Positions 1 to 5,553 of a stretch of 5,553 nucleotides of DNA are shown one piece after another (the first letter of the stretch is position 1; each line of letters opens with the position of its first letter). The notes under the pieces were generated by a model. That model was not told the origin of the DNA, searched no databases, and saw nothing but the letters and a program-made list of their open reading frames with translations. The stretch comes from an uncultured Roseburia sp. (lineage in GTDB: Bacteria; Bacillota; Clostridia; Lachnospirales; Lachnospiraceae): NCBI GenBank assembly GCA_934307185.1, contig CAKRCJ010000166.1:1-5553 (forward strand), written 5' to 3'. The translations under genes and the position numbers were made by a program.

Positions 1-268
1 GTAAACATTAATTATCTTTCTGTATTTTAATTTTCCCAACGTACAAGGTGTTTATTTTCTCACAAAATATAATCAAGAAAATTGTTTTATTTTTCTTTTT
101 TAATTTTTTTCTGAAAAATCCCTATAATATCAGGGACCCTATGTTAAAATAAAATCATAAAAAGCAGCGCTGCAAAAAATGTCAAAGGAGAACCTCTATC
201 ACATTCAATAATTTATACTACATATATTAATGATAAATAAAGAAATGTTATACCATGCAGACATAAAT
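1..268. other. AT-rich intergenic region without a supported gene
   Basis: No open frame here has a start codon at a sensible distance from a ribosome binding site. What can be seen is: long T-runs at about 86-110; a TATAAT box at 123-128 on the plus strand with only a weak -35 match; a short AGGG/CCCT dyad at 132-140; the perfect 10-bp palindrome GCAGCGCTGC at 164-173; and AAAGGAG at 184-190, a good Shine-Dalgarno sequence with no ATG, GTG or TTG at the right spacing. The first ATG after it, at 230, opens only 16 codons and lies about 40 nt away. The combination of a promoter-like box, an unused ribosome binding site and the hairpin at 269-301 could mark a small transcript or the scar of a deleted gene. 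Confidence 0.5.
123..128 (+). promoter_or_regulatory. Possible -10 box (TATAAT)
   Basis: This is an exact TATAAT, but the best -35 candidate at 16-18 bp spacing (around 99-106) matches TTGACA poorly. In such AT-rich DNA the box could be chance. If it is active, transcription would start near 135 and could run to the hairpin at 269-301, giving an RNA of roughly 170 nt. Confidence 0.25.
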
Positions 269-301
269 AGAAAGTCCTAGAACGTCACTCTAGGGCTTTC
301 T
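269..301 (+). terminator. Hairpin terminator, possibly bidirectional
   Basis: The arms AGAAAGTCCTAGA (269-281) and TCTAGGGCTTTCT (289-301) form a 13-bp stem with a 7-nt loop. The only irregular pair is 275/295. It is a U-G wobble in plus-strand RNA but an A-C mismatch in minus-strand RNA, so the structure is more stable in a plus-strand transcript. The tails are only moderately T-rich on both sides (TTATTCTTC on plus, TATTTATG on minus). It lies 10 bp past the stop codon of the minus-strand gene at 311-883, so it probably also ends that transcript. Confidence 0.7.
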
Positions 302-310
302 TATTCTTCG

Positions 311-883
311 CTATTCAACAACAATATCATTCATTACCTTTTCTTTCATTTTTTCATACCTTGCTTTTACATATTCGCCATAATAATATTTTGAAAAATC
401 TATCTTTTTCAAATGAAGGTTTCGCTTTCTTATCGCATCTATCGCAACTCTTTCCTGCGATACCGTCTCTGAATACACCACCTGATATGGAAGATTTATG
501 CTGTTGTTCTCCATATAACCTTCCGCTGAAACAATATTACAATCCAGCGACGTATAACATTTCGATTTTGAAACAGTCATTCCATCAAAAAAATCCTTTT
601 CATAATCTACAACATCAAATCCGAATTCTTTTAAAATCTGACTGGCTTCCACTTCTTTTCTTACTGCATCTGTTCCTGGAATTTCACCCTTTAATAAAAA
701 AATTCCATTCTGCAATGAGTTCTGAAAAAGATTTATCTCTCCCCATGTCTGTTCTTCCGACGTCTTTATCCAGAAACAATCCCTTAATGATAATGCATTA
801 TATTTCAACGATACATAAAATTTATCTTTGTCCGTCGTTGCCTGTGAAAGACAGCATGCATTTAAAATTTCTTTTGCGTACAT
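311..883 (-). CDS. HipA-like kinase remnant (degenerate), 190 aa
   Basis: The predicted protein has 190 residues and no membrane segment or signal peptide. Residues 29-56 (NALSLRDCFWIK, then TWGEINLFQNSL) resemble the SL-D-[CQ]-[YF]-W-[IV] followed by W-x-x-[IV]-N-x-[FY]-x-N pattern seen near the N-terminus of Firmicute HipA-like proteins. Residues 62-121 (FLLKGE, then AVRKEVEASQIL, then VSKSKCYTSLD) resemble the later part that carries the lysine and opens the kinase fold. The stretch normally between these blocks appears missing, and no kinase catalytic Asp/Asn motif is visible after residue 120, so kinase activity is unlikely. No Shine-Dalgarno sequence precedes the ATG at 883. The frame stays open upstream to a stop at 962-964 and reads family-like there (HWGASRVLSLDR), with no start codon. 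I infer a gene truncated at its 5' end with internal deletions. The family call is from memory of the pattern and is moderately sure. The gene looks more AT-rich than the MFS gene beside it. Confidence 0.6.
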   Translation of the reverse strand: MYAKEILNACCLSQATTDKDKFYVSLKYNALSLRDCFWIKTSEEQTWGEINLFQNSLQNGIFLLKGEIPGTDAVRKEVEASQILKEFGFDVVDYEKDFFDGMTVSKSKCYTSLDCNIVSAEGYMENNSINLPYQVVYSETVSQERVAIDAIRKRNLHLKKIDFSKYYYGEYVKARYEKMKEKVMNDIVVE

Positions 884-941
884 ACGGTCGAGCGAAAGTA
901 CACGCGATGCCCCCCAGTGATAAATATTATTCAGGTTATTT

Positions 942-2123
942 TCAAGCGCTCTTTTTTCTCCTCATAACCACCAGCGCTGCAAATAAAAGCACCGGAAAAA
1001 CAATCGCCACACCAATTCCAACTCTTAAATTATTCTGTGCCGCACTGGAAACAAAGCCGACAAGTGTCGGACCGCCCGAGCAGCCAAGGTCACCGGCAAG
1101 TGCAAGTAATGCAAATAATACCGTTCCGCCACGGCGTAAGGACGCAGATGCTTTGCTGAACGTTCCCGGCCACATAATTCCAACTGAAAAGCCGCAGACT
1201 GCACAGCCGATAAGCTCCACTGCCGGTATCGGCACAAACGCAATTAAAAGATACGACGCGATACATAACAGGGTGCTGTATTTCATAAAACGATCCAAAT
1301 CAAACCGCTCTCCGTATTTTCCATAAATCAGCCTTGCCGTTCCCATTAAAATGGAAAATGCCATCGGTCCGACCAAATCTCCGATTGTCTTTGAAATTCC
1401 AAGACCAAGCTCTGCAAATGTGGATGCCCACTGGCTTACCGCCTGCTCAGATGCCCCGGCGCAGACCATCATAATCATAAGAAGCCAGAATACTTTTTCT
1501 TTGAAAAGCTCCCCCATCGTCATGCCCTTTTCGCCTTCTTCCTGAAGACTGTAGATTGGCACTTTCGTAAATAAAATCATATTGCCGACCGGAAGCAGCA
1601 TCCAGAAAAGTGCCAGCCATTTCCAGTGCGCCGTTCCAAACACCGCAAAAAAGATGGTAGACAAAAGTACCACTCCTGTGCAGCCCCAGCAGTAAAACGA
1701 ATGCAAAAGGCTCATCGCTGTCTCTTTATTATCGGTCGGACACGCCTCAATAATCGGGCTTACCAATACCTCTAACAATCCACCGCCTACTGCATAAATA
1801 ATAACGGACAGAAGAATTCCAAGAAAAGCATTCGGAAGAATTTCCGGCAAAATGGTAAGCAGCCCCAGTCCCACCGCCGCACAGATATGTGCGAAAACCA
1901 TTGCAGTCCGGTAGCCGATTTTATCCACAAAGCCTGCCGACAATAAATCAACAAGAAGCTGGACTACAAAATTAATGGTAATTAAAAGTGTAATCTGCGA
2001 CAGTGGAATTCGATATGTATTCTGAAAGGTCACAAATAACAGCGGTACAAAGCTGTTTACAATTGCCTGCACGATATAGCCGATAAAACAGGCATACATT
2101 GTTTTCTTATAATCAAATTTCAT
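942..2123 (-). CDS. MFS transporter, 12 TM, probable sugar/rhamnoside carrier
   Basis: This 393-residue integral membrane protein has the length and layout of the major facilitator superfamily. About twelve hydrophobic segments are visible near residues 11-33, 44-66, 74-92, 98-121, 143-163, 168-187, 211-231, 248-268, 280-300, 302-322, 335-357 and 367-387. A charged central loop (188-210) separates the two six-helix halves. The MFS motif A is present after TM2 (GFVDKIGYR, 64-72), with a weaker counterpart after TM8 (GTARLIYGKYGERFD, 261-275). Polar and charged residues lie within helices (E118, E226), and the half after TM4 contains LLHSFYCWGCTG (139-150), similar to sugar-type MFS proteins. 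The ATG at 2123 is supported by AAAGGAGA six bases upstream and by a clear promoter. The substrate cannot be read from the sequence. The nearby GH78 alpha-L-rhamnosidase on the same strand suggests a rhamnoside or a related sugar, which is inference from context. The C-terminus ends in RRKKSA, a typical cytoplasmic basic tail. Confidence 0.9.
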   Translation of the reverse strand: MKFDYKKTMYACFIGYIVQAIVNSFVPLLFVTFQNTYRIPLSQITLLITINFVVQLLVDLLSAGFVDKIGYRTAMVFAHICAAVGLGLLTILPEILPNAFLGILLSVIIYAVGGGLLEVLVSPIIEACPTDNKETAMSLLHSFYCWGCTGVVLLSTIFFAVFGTAHWKWLALFWMLLPVGNMILFTKVPIYSLQEEGEKGMTMGELFKEKVFWLLMIMMVCAGASEQAVSQWASTFAELGLGISKTIGDLVGPMAFSILMGTARLIYGKYGERFDLDRFMKYSTLLCIASYLLIAFVPIPAVELIGCAVCGFSVGIMWPGTFSKASASLRRGGTVLFALLALAGDLGCSGGPTLVGFVSSAAQNNLRVGIGVAIVFPVLLFAALVVMRRKKSA

Positions 2124-2128
2124 AAATG

Positions 2129-2137
2129 TCTCCTTTG
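2129..2137 (-). promoter_or_regulatory. Ribosome binding site of the MFS gene
   Basis: Read on the minus strand, CAAAGGAGA ends 5 nt before the ATG at 2123-2121. It is a near-perfect Shine-Dalgarno sequence and fixes the start of the transporter. Confidence 0.85.
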
Positions 2138-2211
2138 CTGTTTTTCCTTTTTCTTATGCTTATGACAAAGCTTTTTACAGCCCTTGTGGACTTATGCGCA
2201 TTATTTAAAAT

Positions 2212-2240
2212 ATTGTACTTCATTTAAAATCTGTTTTCAA
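2212..2240 (-). promoter_or_regulatory. Sigma-A promoter of the MFS gene
   Basis: On the minus strand, TTGAAA (2240-2235) and TACAAT (2217-2212) are separated by exactly 17 bp. They match TTGACA and TATAAT in five of six positions each. The expected start of transcription is near 2205, giving a leader of about 80 nt. Its -35 box lies only 9 bp from the -35 box of the divergent plus-strand gene, so a regulator bound between them could affect both. Confidence 0.65.
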
Positions 2241-2241
2241 C

Positions 2242-2254
2242 AAAAACGATTGTG
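2242..2254. repeat. 13-bp direct repeat, left copy
   Basis: AAAAACGATTGTG occurs here and again, in the same orientation, at 2745-2757. A TTTC lies at the same distance upstream of both copies, so the similarity spans 20 bp with three mismatches. The pair brackets the only plus-strand gene of the window. One 13-bp repeat in an AT-rich window of this size may also arise by chance. Confidence 0.4.
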
Positions 2255-2279
2255 AAAAACAGCCCGTTTTTGTACAATC
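2248..2279. repeat. Dyad overlapping the orphan-gene promoter, possible operator
   Basis: The left arm GATTGT-G-AAAAAC (2248-2260) is mirrored by the right arm GTTTTT-GT-ACAATC (2266-2279) around the centre AGCCC. All twelve arm bases pair apart from a one-base size difference in the middle. The -35 and -10 boxes of the plus-strand promoter sit in the two outer arms. The stem is too AT-rich and too poorly placed to be a good terminator, so a protein binding site is the more likely role. Confidence 0.45.
2250..2278 (+). promoter_or_regulatory. Promoter of the orphan acidic gene
   Basis: TTGTGA (2250-2255) and TACAAT (2273-2278) are separated by 17 bp. The -10 matches consensus in five of six bases and the -35 in four of six. 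Transcription would start near 2285, leaving a leader of about 25 nt that holds the ribosome binding site at 2294-2300. Confidence 0.55.
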
Positions 2280-2293
2280 AGGTTATAACTTTC

Positions 2294-2300
2294 GAAAGGA
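2294..2300 (+). promoter_or_regulatory. Ribosome binding site of the orphan gene
   Basis: GAAAGGA ends 10 nt before the ATG at 2311. The spacing is slightly long but acceptable, and there is no competing start codon closer to it with an open frame. Confidence 0.6.
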
Positions 2301-2310
2301 TGAAAACAAC

Positions 2311-2703
2311 ATGGTCGATTTTTCAAAAATAAAAAAAGAAGACAAGATAACGCACCTTTTTCTTCCGATGAGTGATATGTCAGAAATCCGGTGGCTGTTA
2401 GATAAAGCAGATGTCAACCCGCGGGAATGCTATATGCTTTCCTGGAAGCAGATATTAAACCACGAGGTTCCTGCTATTTGTGAACTCTCCGATGAAGAGA
2501 GAGACAACGAGATTGACGCATTTTATGGCGAAGATGCAGCATTTGTCAAGCTCGCCCCTGCGGTTTTGATATCCTATTATAATGTAACGGAACTGGCGAA
2601 GGCTTTAAATGACACATTGTTTGGCTCTGGTGATGCTGATTACAATGTATTTAAAGAAAAACGCCAGGCAGAAATTGACGCAGAATACATAGAAGATATT
2701 TGA
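2311..2703 (+). CDS. Small acidic protein of unknown function, 130 aa
   Basis: I do not recognise a family. The 130-residue protein is strongly acidic, with about 28 Asp/Glu against about 14 Lys/Arg, has no signal peptide and no membrane segment, and is therefore likely cytoplasmic and soluble. The start is supported by GAAAGGA upstream and by a promoter with 17-bp spacing. Residues 1-55 mix a lysine-rich start (KIKKEDK) with a region holding two tryptophans (W28, W45) and C40. Residues 57-75 form a dense acidic run (ELSDEERDNEIDAFYGED). Residues 83-103 are the most hydrophobic part (APAVLISYYNVTELAKAL). The C-terminus from about 111 looks like a charged helix (FKEKRQAEIDAEYIED). It lies between the rhamnosidase and the transporter but on the opposite strand, with its own promoter and a terminator, so it is probably a separate unit. 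The coding call is well supported; no function can be assigned. Confidence 0.8.
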   Translation: MVDFSKIKKEDKITHLFLPMSDMSEIRWLLDKADVNPRECYMLSWKQILNHEVPAICELSDEERDNEIDAFYGEDAAFVKLAPAVLISYYNVTELAKALNDTLFGSGDADYNVFKEKRQAEIDAEYIEDI

Positions 2704-2712
2704 TATTCGATA

Positions 2713-2740
2713 AAAGAGCCACTTGTAACGGTGGCTCTTT
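2713..2740. terminator. Bidirectional terminator between convergent genes
   Basis: AAAGAGCCAC (2713-2722) and GTGGCTCTTT (2731-2740) form a perfect 10-bp stem with the 8-nt loop TTGTAACG. It begins 9 bp after the stop of the plus-strand orphan gene and lies about 40 bp past the stop of the minus-strand rhamnosidase. The uridine tail is short on the plus side (the T-run is in the stem, then CTG) and slightly better on the minus side (CTCTTTTATCG). Being symmetric, it can serve both genes. Confidence 0.8.
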
Positions 2741-2744
2741 CTGA

Positions 2745-2757
2745 AAAAACGATTGTG
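2745..2757. repeat. 13-bp direct repeat, right copy
   Basis: This is the second copy of AAAAACGATTGTG, just past the shared terminator and 25 bp from the end of the rhamnosidase gene. The distance to the left copy at 2242 is 503 bp, which takes in the complete orphan gene with most of its promoter and its terminator. Confidence 0.4.
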
Positions 2758-2781
2758 TGACGATTATTCTTCCCGGGTCTC

Positions 2782-5433
2782 TCAAACCTCAAACCGATAT
2801 GTTCCCGGACCTAATTTTTCCTCTTCTCTGCCCGGCAGAAGGACAACTGCATCTGTGTTGCATGGAATAGTAATATCAAAAATTATTTTCTCTTTATCTA
2901 TCGACCATGCGCTTTCAATCATACCCTGTGGGGAATGATATACGGCTTTTGCATGGTCTAACTGTTTAGACACGACCGGTTTTATTACAAGGCGGTCTTT
3001 TGCATACTGTATCCCACACACGCCTTCTACAAGCCAGCCTGCGACAGCTCCATAAGAATAGTGGTTTAACGACTCCTTTGGCACTCCCTGTTCATTTATT
3101 CCGTCCCACGTTTCCCAGATGGTTGTTGCCCCTTTTTTCACTGCATAAAGCCAGCCCGGCATATCCTCCTGTAAAAGAATTTTGTATGCGGTTTCTGTGT
3201 ATCCATTTTCTGCCAGCACCTTGCAAAGGTATGGCGTTGTCAGAAAACCGGTATTCAGATGATAACCACATTTTTTTACGAGTGCATCAAGCTCCTGCGC
3301 GGCAGCCTGCTCTGCTTTTTTATCCAGAAGTCCAAATTCTATCGGACGGACATACTGACACTGTCTTTCAGATGTAATTTTTCCGTTTTCTGTAAATGCT
3401 TCCACGTATGCCAGTCTTGCACACTCCGCCGTTTTCGCATAATAAGCGGCATCCTCTTTTTTTCCGAGGATTTCTGCTATCTGCGCTAAAAGTTTTCCGG
3501 AATATGCAAAAAATGCGGTTGCCACATCGTAATTTCCATTCCGCATGCTCTCCATCGGATTGCTTCCCGGTTCACACCATTCCCCATAGTTTAAACCGGA
3601 CTCCATTGTATAGGCACGATATTTTCCTCTGGCGAACAAATGTTTGATACTCTTTTTTCGCGCTGTTTTTTCCAGAAAAGCATACCACTGTTTCATCATT
3701 TCATAGTTTTCTTTCAAAATGCGCATATCACCGGACCATTTATACATCGCATACGGGATTAAAATACAGGCATCCCCCCAGCCGACCGAGGCAGAAAGCA
3801 TTTTACTCATAAATCCCGGACGGTTGTTCGGCGGTGCAATATTTGCAATTCTTCCGTCCGGATACTGTCCATACCGGCACTGTGAAAGCCAGTGGCGGTA
3901 CACCGGATAACAGTCCATAAGCTTAAGACCAGTGTTAACAAAAAGTCCTGCATCACCCGTCCAGCCCGCGCGCTCTCTTGTCGGGCAGTCCGTCGGAATA
4001 TCACAGAAATTTCCTTTCTGGCTCCACACTGCATTCTGGAAAAGACGGTTTAACAGCGGATTACTGCTTGTAAACTCTGCCGTCTGCTGCATTTTTGAAT
4101 AAACCGCATGTGCAAGAAACGAAATATTTTCTAACGGTATTTCCGTCTCCACCTTCACATAACGGAAGCCCATAATCGTAAACCCTGGCTTGTAATGATT
4201 GCTTCCATTTTTACAGATGTAGTGTATCATCTGATAAACACCATTTTCTTTATGACGCTTCCGGTCCTCAAAATTTTCCATCGTAAAGTTACCGTTTTCA
4301 TCAAGCGTTTCCCCATGATACAACGTCATGGTCTGGCCTTCTTTTGCATCATCTACTGTAACTTCCACATAACCGGCAATATTCTGTCCGAAATCAATGA
4401 CCGTGCCGCCGTCTGGTGTGTGAATGATTTTTCCTGTAAAGCTTTCATTTTCTGTAATAGGAACGGTATTTGCTGCCACAAGCTTATCACAGCCCAAATC
4501 TGCCACCTGTACTTTGTGCCAGTTTTTTGTCTCCTCTTTGTATGCCGCTTCCCTTCTGGCATCATAGACTTCGCCCTGCTGCATATCATTCTGGGCAAGA
4601 GGACCATTCTGGCATGCGAGCCATTCTCCGTCTGTCTGTAGCACGACCTGTTTTTCTGCTTCCAACTGTGCAATGACGGATAACTTTTCTCCATAAATTG
4701 CCCGGTCACCATCCACACCGGATGTGCTGCGATACCAGCCGTCCCCTAATATGATTTCCATTTCATTGCATCCGGACTGTAATAAATCTGTGACATCATA
4801 CACCTGATATTTTACTTCATAGTTGTAATTGCTGCTTCCCGGCATTAAAACGGCTGTTCCAACCCGTTTTCCATTTAAAAATGCCTCATACAGTCCGTGT
4901 GCGCTGATATATAGTCTGGATTTTTTCACCTCATCAAGCATAAACTCTTTTTTTAAGTAGCTTGCCGGCTGATGTGGAAAAAAAGTTTCTTTTTTCTTAT
5001 GCTTCTGTTCCTTCCATGCATTTTGGGAAAGCCGGTTTATCTCATCCTGACAGCGCGCGTCATCTTCCTCACAAAATGCCATCTCCGGCTCAATCCACTT
5101 TGCACTCCAGTCGGACTTATGCAGAAATCCTATCTCGTAAGAAAAAAATGTGCTCCATGCACCTTCTTCCCCCTTTTCATCCCACAACCGGATACGCCAC
5201 TCTATAGAGTCTCTGGAGGAAAGCTTTTGCTTCACTTCATAAGACATCTGACCGGACTCTGTTTTCCCGGTGTCAAAAAATAACTGTCCGTCTTTATACA
5301 GCTCGATTTGATATGCACTCTGGTAATTGCAGTCCTCGCACTGCCATTGCAGCAATTGCTCTGTGGTGTCAATTCCAATCGGATTTTCCATATATTCTGT
5401 TTTACAGTTTACTGCTTTTATTGTTGCTGCCAT
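2782..5433 (-). CDS. GH78 alpha-L-rhamnosidase, cytoplasmic, 883 aa
   Basis: The enzyme hydrolyses terminal alpha-L-rhamnose from rhamnosides with inversion. All usual GH78 domains can be followed: an N-terminal Ig/FN3-like domain (about 7-104), a charged linker (115-155), the Bac_rhamnosid_N beta-domain (about 160-335, with LNGKRVG and ILGDGWY), the concanavalin-like domain (about 335-445, with IDFGQNIAGYVEV and FTIMGFRYVKVE), the (alpha/alpha)6 catalytic barrel (about 448-800) and a C-terminal beta-sandwich (about 802-880). The catalytic stretch DCPTRERAGWTGDA carries D482, E487 (general acid) and D494. Their spacing of 5 and 7 equals that of D567, E572 and D579 in the Bacillus enzyme RhaB. 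E774 in TTIWETW fits the second catalytic glutamate. The length is normal and nothing is missing. There is no signal peptide, so it acts inside the cell on imported substrate. The ATG at 5433 is preceded by AAAGGA at 7-nt spacing. Which rhamnosides it prefers cannot be told from the sequence. Confidence 0.95.
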   Translation of the reverse strand: MAATIKAVNCKTEYMENPIGIDTTEQLLQWQCEDCNYQSAYQIELYKDGQLFFDTGKTESGQMSYEVKQKLSSRDSIEWRIRLWDEKGEEGAWSTFFSYEIGFLHKSDWSAKWIEPEMAFCEEDDARCQDEINRLSQNAWKEQKHKKKETFFPHQPASYLKKEFMLDEVKKSRLYISAHGLYEAFLNGKRVGTAVLMPGSSNYNYEVKYQVYDVTDLLQSGCNEMEIILGDGWYRSTSGVDGDRAIYGEKLSVIAQLEAEKQVVLQTDGEWLACQNGPLAQNDMQQGEVYDARREAAYKEETKNWHKVQVADLGCDKLVAANTVPITENESFTGKIIHTPDGGTVIDFGQNIAGYVEVTVDDAKEGQTMTLYHGETLDENGNFTMENFEDRKRHKENGVYQMIHYICKNGSNHYKPGFTIMGFRYVKVETEIPLENISFLAHAVYSKMQQTAEFTSSNPLLNRLFQNAVWSQKGNFCDIPTDCPTRERAGWTGDAGLFVNTGLKLMDCYPVYRHWLSQCRYGQYPDGRIANIAPPNNRPGFMSKMLSASVGWGDACILIPYAMYKWSGDMRILKENYEMMKQWYAFLEKTARKKSIKHLFARGKYRAYTMESGLNYGEWCEPGSNPMESMRNGNYDVATAFFAYSGKLLAQIAEILGKKEDAAYYAKTAECARLAYVEAFTENGKITSERQCQYVRPIEFGLLDKKAEQAAAQELDALVKKCGYHLNTGFLTTPYLCKVLAENGYTETAYKILLQEDMPGWLYAVKKGATTIWETWDGINEQGVPKESLNHYSYGAVAGWLVEGVCGIQYAKDRLVIKPVVSKQLDHAKAVYHSPQGMIESAWSIDKEKIIFDITIPCNTDAVVLLPGREEEKLGPGTYRFEV

Positions 5434-5440
5434 GTCTGTT

Positions 5441-5446
5441 TCCTTT
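5441..5446 (-). promoter_or_regulatory. Ribosome binding site of the rhamnosidase gene
   Basis: On the minus strand AAAGGA ends 7 nt before the ATG at 5433-5431. The spacing is ideal and supports this start, which also gives an N-terminus of the expected GH78 length. Confidence 0.75.
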
Positions 5447-5498
5447 TTCTTCCTAATTGTTTATTATTCTCAATAACTACCTGTTATGAAGTGACTTT

Positions 5499-5504
5499 TG
5501 TCAA
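5499..5504 (-). promoter_or_regulatory. -35 box (TTGACA) upstream of the rhamnosidase
   Basis: A perfect TTGACA reads on the minus strand about 65 bp before the start codon. At 17-18 bp downstream there is no good -10 (the position holds GGTAGT or GTAGTT). The promoter would therefore be weak on its own, which fits dependence on an activator, but no transcription start can be fixed. Confidence 0.4.
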
Positions 5505-5535
5505 GAGTTAATTTCAAGAAAATATTTCTTAACTC
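5505..5535. promoter_or_regulatory. Interlocked inverted repeats, candidate operator
   Basis: GAGTTAA (5505-5511) is perfectly mirrored by TTAACTC (5529-5535). Inside it AAGAAA (5516-5521) is mirrored by TTTCTT (5525-5530) around ATA. The outer repeat abuts the TTGACA box directly on its upstream side, where activators of sugar operons often bind. No regulator gene lies in the window, so the binding protein is unknown. Confidence 0.4.
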
Positions 5536-5553
5536 CGGTCACATTTGTTTTTC

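Noticed and set aside
86..110. T-rich stretch as a terminator or origin element
   Set aside because: No stem precedes the T-runs on the plus strand, and no DnaA-box-like or iteron repeats are nearby.
164..173. Palindrome GCAGCGCTGC as a transcription terminator
   Set aside because: A 10-bp palindrome with no loop cannot form a usable hairpin, and A residues rather than T residues follow it on the plus strand.
884..941. Separate intergenic promoter for the HipA-like fragment
   Set aside because: No -35/-10 pair or Shine-Dalgarno sequence is visible in these 58 bp; the stretch instead continues the reading frame of the fragment.
361..1326. Plus-strand open frame of 321 codons
   Set aside because: It runs antisense across both the HipA-like fragment and the end of the MFS gene, has no ribosome binding site, and its translation has no recognisable domain. 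It is a shadow of the minus-strand genes.
2753..2938. Plus-strand frame of 61 codons after the shared terminator
   Set aside because: It overlaps the right 13-bp repeat and the end of the rhamnosidase gene in antisense, with no ribosome binding site before its ATG.
4195..4641. Plus-strand open frame of 148 codons with hydrophobic stretches
   Set aside because: It lies wholly antisense to the conserved GH78 coding sequence. The hydrophobic look comes from the complement of acidic and lysine codons.
4353..4718. Minus-strand frame of 121 codons inside the rhamnosidase
   Set aside because: It is out of frame within an intact GH78 domain, has no start signals and shows no family features.

Overview
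The window looks like chromosomal DNA of an anaerobic gut Firmicute, most likely a Lachnospiraceae-type clostridium. This rests on AT-rich intergenic DNA, AGGAG-type ribosome binding sites, short hairpin terminators and a cytoplasmic GH78 enzyme beside an MFS carrier. The assignment is an inference from style, not from a marker gene.

Layout, left to right. Positions 1-310 are AT-rich and hold no convincing gene. They contain a TATAAT box, a 10-bp palindrome, a Shine-Dalgarno-like AAAGGAG with no start codon behind it, and a strong hairpin at 269-301. Positions 311-883 (minus) encode a 190-residue protein that resembles pieces of a large HipA-like kinase. Its reading frame stays open and family-like upstream of its only ATG, so it is probably a degenerate remnant. 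Positions 942-2123 (minus) encode a 393-residue MFS carrier. Positions 2311-2703 (plus) encode a small, strongly acidic orphan protein. Positions 2782-5433 (minus) encode an 883-residue GH78 alpha-L-rhamnosidase with its catalytic acidic residues in place. Positions 5434-5553 are its upstream control region.

The likely theme is rhamnoside use. The rhamnosidase has no signal peptide and should work in the cytoplasm, so its substrate must be imported intact; the MFS carrier on the same strand is the obvious candidate, though its substrate cannot be read from the sequence. The two genes are separated by the plus-strand orphan gene, which has its own promoter inside a dyad, a terminator shared with the rhamnosidase, and a 13-bp direct repeat on either side. 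This suggests, without proving, that the orphan gene was inserted between the enzyme and carrier genes. I found no CRISPR array, tRNA, rRNA, IS element or complete defence system.
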